This document shows, piece by piece, positions 61,144 through 64,000 of a stretch of DNA of 64,000 nucleotides. The translations under genes and the position numbers were made by a program. The stretch's first letter is position 1; every line of letters starts with the position of its first letter. The notes under the pieces are model-generated. The model searched no databases. It saw only the letters and a list, made by a program, of their open reading frames with translations, and had not been told where the DNA came from. The stretch comes from JABDQZ01 sp050049775 (GTDB lineage Bacteria > Pseudomonadota > Gammaproteobacteria > Chromatiales > Chromatiaceae), in NCBI GenBank assembly GCA_050049775.1, contig JASFVP010000007.1, forward strand, positions 1 to 64,000. Reading direction: 5' to 3'.

Positions 61144-62616
61144 TTATCTTTTTCCGGTAATGGACCCAAGAATTCCGCGGATGATTTGTCGACCCAGGCT
61201 GGAGCCAATCGCACGGACAACCGACTTGGTGAATGCTTCACCGGCGGACTGGCGGTTCGAGCTTCGCGGCGCTGCCTTTTGCCGAACCGGCTGCTTCTCC
61301 TCCTGCCGCTGTTTTTCGATGCTGCGTATTCGCTCTTCTTCGCGCGATTTGAGAATCTCATACGCCGATTCCCGATCGACACCGGCATCGTAAATTCCTT
61401 GCAACGGGGATTTCTTCATCAGGCTTGCCCGGCGGGCTGTGTCAATCGGCCCGAACCGGGAACCGGGTGGTGACATCAGTGTGCGCTGCACCACGCTCGG
61501 CACGCCTTTTCGATCCAGCGTTGAAACCAGCGCTTCGCCGACGCCGAGCTGGCCAATGATTTCCGCGGTATCGAATGCCGGATTCTGCCGGAATGTTTCG
61601 GCCGCTGTTTTTACCGCCTTTTTGTCCTTTGGCGTAAAGGCGCGCAAGGCGTGCTGGATGCGATTACCCAACTGGCCGATGACTTCATCCGGGATGTCAT
61701 TCGGGTACTGGGTGACAAAAAACACCCCGACACCTTTGGAACGAATCAGGCGAACCACCTGTGCGATTTTTTCGACCAGTGCTTTCGGTGCATTGCTGAA
61801 CAACAAATGCGCCTCGTCGAAGAAAAACACCAGTTCGGGCAAATCCGCATCACCTCTTTCCGGCAATTCTTCCATCAACTCAGACAACAGCCACAGCAGA
61901 AAAGTCGAATACACTTTCGGTGAATGATACAGCCGGGTCGCATCCAGCAAGCTGATAACGCCCCGACCGGAAAAATCGGTTTGCATGAGATGTTCCAGCC
62001 GCAAGGCCGGTTCGCCGAAAAACAATTCACCGCCATGTTCCTCAATGACCAGCAAACGGCGCAGGATAGCCGAAACACTTTGGCGGGAAACGCGGCCATA
62101 GTCGCGTTCGATTTCATTGGCATGATCACTGACCCAGTTGAGCATGGAGCGCAGGTCTTTCAGGTCCAGCAGAAGCAGCCCCTCATCATCCGCCACACTG
62201 AAAGCAATCTGCAACACGCCTTCCTGGGTTTCATTCAATTCCAGCAGATTGGCCAGCAAGGTCGGCCCCATATCCGACACCGTAGTCCTTACCAGATGAC
62301 CGTTCTCGCCGTAGACATCCCAGAACAGTACCGGGTTTGGTGTGAAGGCATGATCGTTGATCTTGATGTACTGCAAGCGCTCGGTGACTTTCGGATGGTC
62401 ACTACCGGCTTCGGCCAGGCCGGACAGATCACCTTTGATATCGGCCGTGAATACCGGCACGCCTAGCCGGGAAAAGGACTCGGCCAACACCTGCAAGGTG
62501 ATCGTCTTGCCGGTGCCGGTCGCACCGGTGATCAAGCCATGACGATTCGCCATCCCGGCATCCAGCACAACCTGATCAATGCCATTGCCACCCAGAACGA
62601 TTTTGTTCTCTTCCAT
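61144..62616 (-). CDS. HerA-like ATPase (DUF853/YjgR-type)
   Basis: A 490-residue soluble P-loop ATPase of the HerA/FtsK superfamily: Walker A GATGTGKTITL (residues about 31-41), FTADIKGDLSGLAEAG, ELVFFFDEAHLLF (Walker B), VTQYPNDIP. Close in layout to E. coli YjgR. The C-terminal tail is Arg/Lys-rich. It is a general gene with no NurA nuclease beside it. Confidence 0.85.
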   Translation of the reverse strand: MEENKIVLGGNGIDQVVLDAGMANRHGLITGATGTGKTITLQVLAESFSRLGVPVFTADIKGDLSGLAEAGSDHPKVTERLQYIKINDHAFTPNPVLFWDVYGENGHLVRTTVSDMGPTLLANLLELNETQEGVLQIAFSVADDEGLLLLDLKDLRSMLNWVSDHANEIERDYGRVSRQSVSAILRRLLVIEEHGGELFFGEPALRLEHLMQTDFSGRGVISLLDATRLYHSPKVYSTFLLWLLSELMEELPERGDADLPELVFFFDEAHLLFSNAPKALVEKIAQVVRLIRSKGVGVFFVTQYPNDIPDEVIGQLGNRIQHALRAFTPKDKKAVKTAAETFRQNPAFDTAEIIGQLGVGEALVSTLDRKGVPSVVQRTLMSPPGSRFGPIDTARRASLMKKSPLQGIYDAGVDRESAYEILKSREEERIRSIEKQRQEEKQPVRQKAAPRSSNRQSAGEAFTKSVVRAIGSSLGRQIIRGILGSITGKR

Positions 62617-62803
62617 GTAATCACCTGAATCAAGTCAAAATAAAACCCGCTTGTACTGCGCTCACCGGTTCAAATCAGCGTTGGCTCGCTCACGCTTGCA
62701 GTGTCCTGTCTGGCGCACATTGGAACCCGCCAGCGAATTTGTTATGGTGAGGCATGCAATTATTCCCCTTTTGCATGGGCAGTAACACCAAAAATATGCA
62801 CGC

Positions 62804-63871
62804 ATGAACATGGAACTTCTCTCCAGCACCTTCTACGACAATTCCCTGCAAACCTGGCTGATCGCCCTGTCTGTGGCAGTTCTGGGCGCGATTGCACTGC
62901 GTATCTTTCAGGCCCTGGGGGTCAAGCAAATCGAGCGACTGGCGAAACGCACCGCCACCACCTGGGACGACGCCTTTGTCGACTTGCTGCGCCATACCAA
63001 GGGACTGTTCCTGCTTATAGTCGCCCTGTTCGCCGGTTCGTTGACCCTGACACTGCCCGAGCATGTGCGCGAAACCACTCAAGCCGTCGTGATCGTCGCC
63101 CTGCTCATCCAGGCCGGTGTCTGGCTCAATGCCGCCATCAAATTCTGGGTGGAAGGCTACCGACAGCGCAAGCTCAAGGAGGACCCGGCCAGCGTCACCA
63201 CCATGAGTGCGCTGAGCTTTGTCGGTCGCCTGGTGCTGTGGTCAGTGGTTCTGCTGCTGATACTGGACAACCTCGGTGTGGATGTCACCGCGCTGGTGGC
63301 CGGTCTTGGCGTGGGCGGCATCGCGGTTGCGCTGGCCGTGCAGAACATTCTTGGCGACCTGTTCGCCTCGCTGTCGATCGTGCTCGACAAGCCGTTTACC
63401 GTCGGCGATTTCCTGATCATTGGCGACTATATGGGCAGCGTCGAATACATCGGCCTGAAGACCACGCGCTTGCGCAGCCTGTCCGGTGAACAGCTCATCT
63501 TTTCCAATACCGATATGCTCGGCAGCCGCATCCGCAATTACGGGCGCATGTACGAACGCCGTGTGGCTTTCAATATCGGGGTGACCTACCAGACCACACG
63601 TGATCAGTTGACCAGGATTCCGGGCATTATCCGCGAAGCCATCGAGGCACAGGAAAACACCCGCTTCGACCGATCACATTTCAAGGAATATGGTAATTTC
63701 TCGATCAACTTCGAGACCGTCTATTATGTGCTCGGCCCGGATTACAACATCTATATGGATATCCAGCAGGCCATTAACCTGCACATTCATGAACGCTTTG
63801 AAGCAGAAGGCATCGAGTTTGCCTATCCCACGCAAACCCTGTTTTTACAGAATCAGCCGGCGGCAAGTTAG
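62804..63871 (+). CDS. Mechanosensitive ion channel (MscS family)
   Basis: A 355-residue channel subunit with four to five membrane helices and the MscS core: ALVAGLGVGGIAVALAVQNILGDLFASLSI (TM3), then DKPFTVGDFLIIGDYMGSVEYIGLKTTRLRSLSGEQLIFSNTDML-type beta domain. It releases solutes on osmotic downshock. ATG 62804 lies after AATATGCACGC. Confidence 0.9.
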   Translation: MNMELLSSTFYDNSLQTWLIALSVAVLGAIALRIFQALGVKQIERLAKRTATTWDDAFVDLLRHTKGLFLLIVALFAGSLTLTLPEHVRETTQAVVIVALLIQAGVWLNAAIKFWVEGYRQRKLKEDPASVTTMSALSFVGRLVLWSVVLLLILDNLGVDVTALVAGLGVGGIAVALAVQNILGDLFASLSIVLDKPFTVGDFLIIGDYMGSVEYIGLKTTRLRSLSGEQLIFSNTDMLGSRIRNYGRMYERRVAFNIGVTYQTTRDQLTRIPGIIREAIEAQENTRFDRSHFKEYGNFSINFETVYYVLGPDYNIYMDIQQAINLHIHERFEAEGIEFAYPTQTLFLQNQPAAS

Positions 63872-63894
63872 CTCACGCGCTTTGTACCGAATTG

Positions 63895-64000
63895 GTTGAC
63901 CATTCGGCGACTGCCCCCTCTCCCAAGTTTGGGAGAGGGCAAGGGTGAGGGTTGAATAGCATTGGACATACCCCCTCACCCCAACCCTCTCCCCGTGGGG
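63895..64000. repeat. Dispersed intergenic repeat, copy 3 (cut by window end)
   Basis: ACCATTCGGCGACTG, CCCTCTCCC-AAGTTT-GGGAGAGGG, GTGAGGGTTGAATAGC, CCCCTCACCCCAACCC, then the window ends within the closing arm. Confidence 0.85.

Noticed and set aside
61144..62616. HerA-like ATPase as part of a HerA-SIR2 defence pair
   Set aside because: The layout is that of the general YjgR family and the SIR2-like gene is 41 kb away in a nif operon.
62804..63871. CRISPR array or prophage anywhere in the window
   Set aside because: No regularly spaced direct repeats and no integrase, capsid or lysis genes were seen.

Overview
The window is a large nitrogen-fixation (nif) island from a gammaproteobacterium with a molybdenum nitrogenase. 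NifL directly followed by NifA, an adjacent rnfABCDGE-H operon, DraT/DraG, a Shethna FeSII-like ferredoxin and a PEP-CTERM/LamG protein point to a free-living diazotroph, perhaps of the Chromatiales or a sulfur-oxidiser lineage. Genus cannot be named from the sequence alone. Core genes are moderately GC-rich. Several AT-rich islands at the edges and in between hold orphan genes.

Layout. 0-3.9 kb: AT-rich orphan genes (an AbiGi-like protein), a NIT-like protein and PhzF. 4.1-8.6 kb: nifF flavodoxin behind a sigma54/NifA promoter, a YdeI-like gene, and an MBL hydrolase-glycogen phosphorylase pair. 8.6-17.3 kb (minus): nifH-nifD-nifK-nifT-4Fe4S ferredoxin-nifY-DUF6129-like-LRV Fe-S protein-TrpD2-like protein-unknown, read from one sigma54 promoter upstream of nifH. 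17.4-21.8 kb: divergent draT, two small minus genes, then a NifA-type operon encoding a SIR2-like protein, a Cys-rich small protein, bacteriohemerythrin, Bfd, Bfr and a Rieske protein. 22.3-29.2 kb: ankyrin protein, SagB-type nitroreductase, a NifA-type operon of an unknown protein plus a CCG-domain Fe-S protein, a c'-like cytochrome and an SSS symporter. 29.4-32.2 kb: AT-rich, cassette-like small genes with an attC-like element. 32.4-41.8 kb (minus): nifL-nifA, then nifB-fdx-small ORF-ArsC-like-FprA-2Fe2S ferredoxin-FeSII-nifQ-draG. 42.2-50.2 kb (plus): rnfABCDGE-H and modABC. 50.3-64 kb: PEP-CTERM protein, rhomboid protease, AT-rich small genes (one broken by frameshifts), sucrose-phosphorylase-family enzyme plus HAD phosphatase, lipoprotein cassette, SnoaL-like protein, HerA-like ATPase and an MscS channel.

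How it works together. NifL/NifA control sigma54 promoters, which I could place by eye with TGT-N10-ACA activator sites before nifF, nifH, the SIR2-Bfr operon, the unknown/Fe-S operon, nifB and nifLA (shared with rnf). Rnf and NifF (plus ferredoxins) supply low-potential electrons. ModABC and NifQ supply molybdenum, NifB and NifY serve FeMo-co. DraT/DraG switch NifH off and on. FeSII, FprA, hemerythrin and Bfr/Bfd plausibly protect against oxygen and handle iron. nifE, nifN, nifX, nifU, nifS, nifV, nifW and nifZ are not in this window and must lie elsewhere if the strain fixes nitrogen. Positions of starts were adjusted by ribosome-binding sites where stated.
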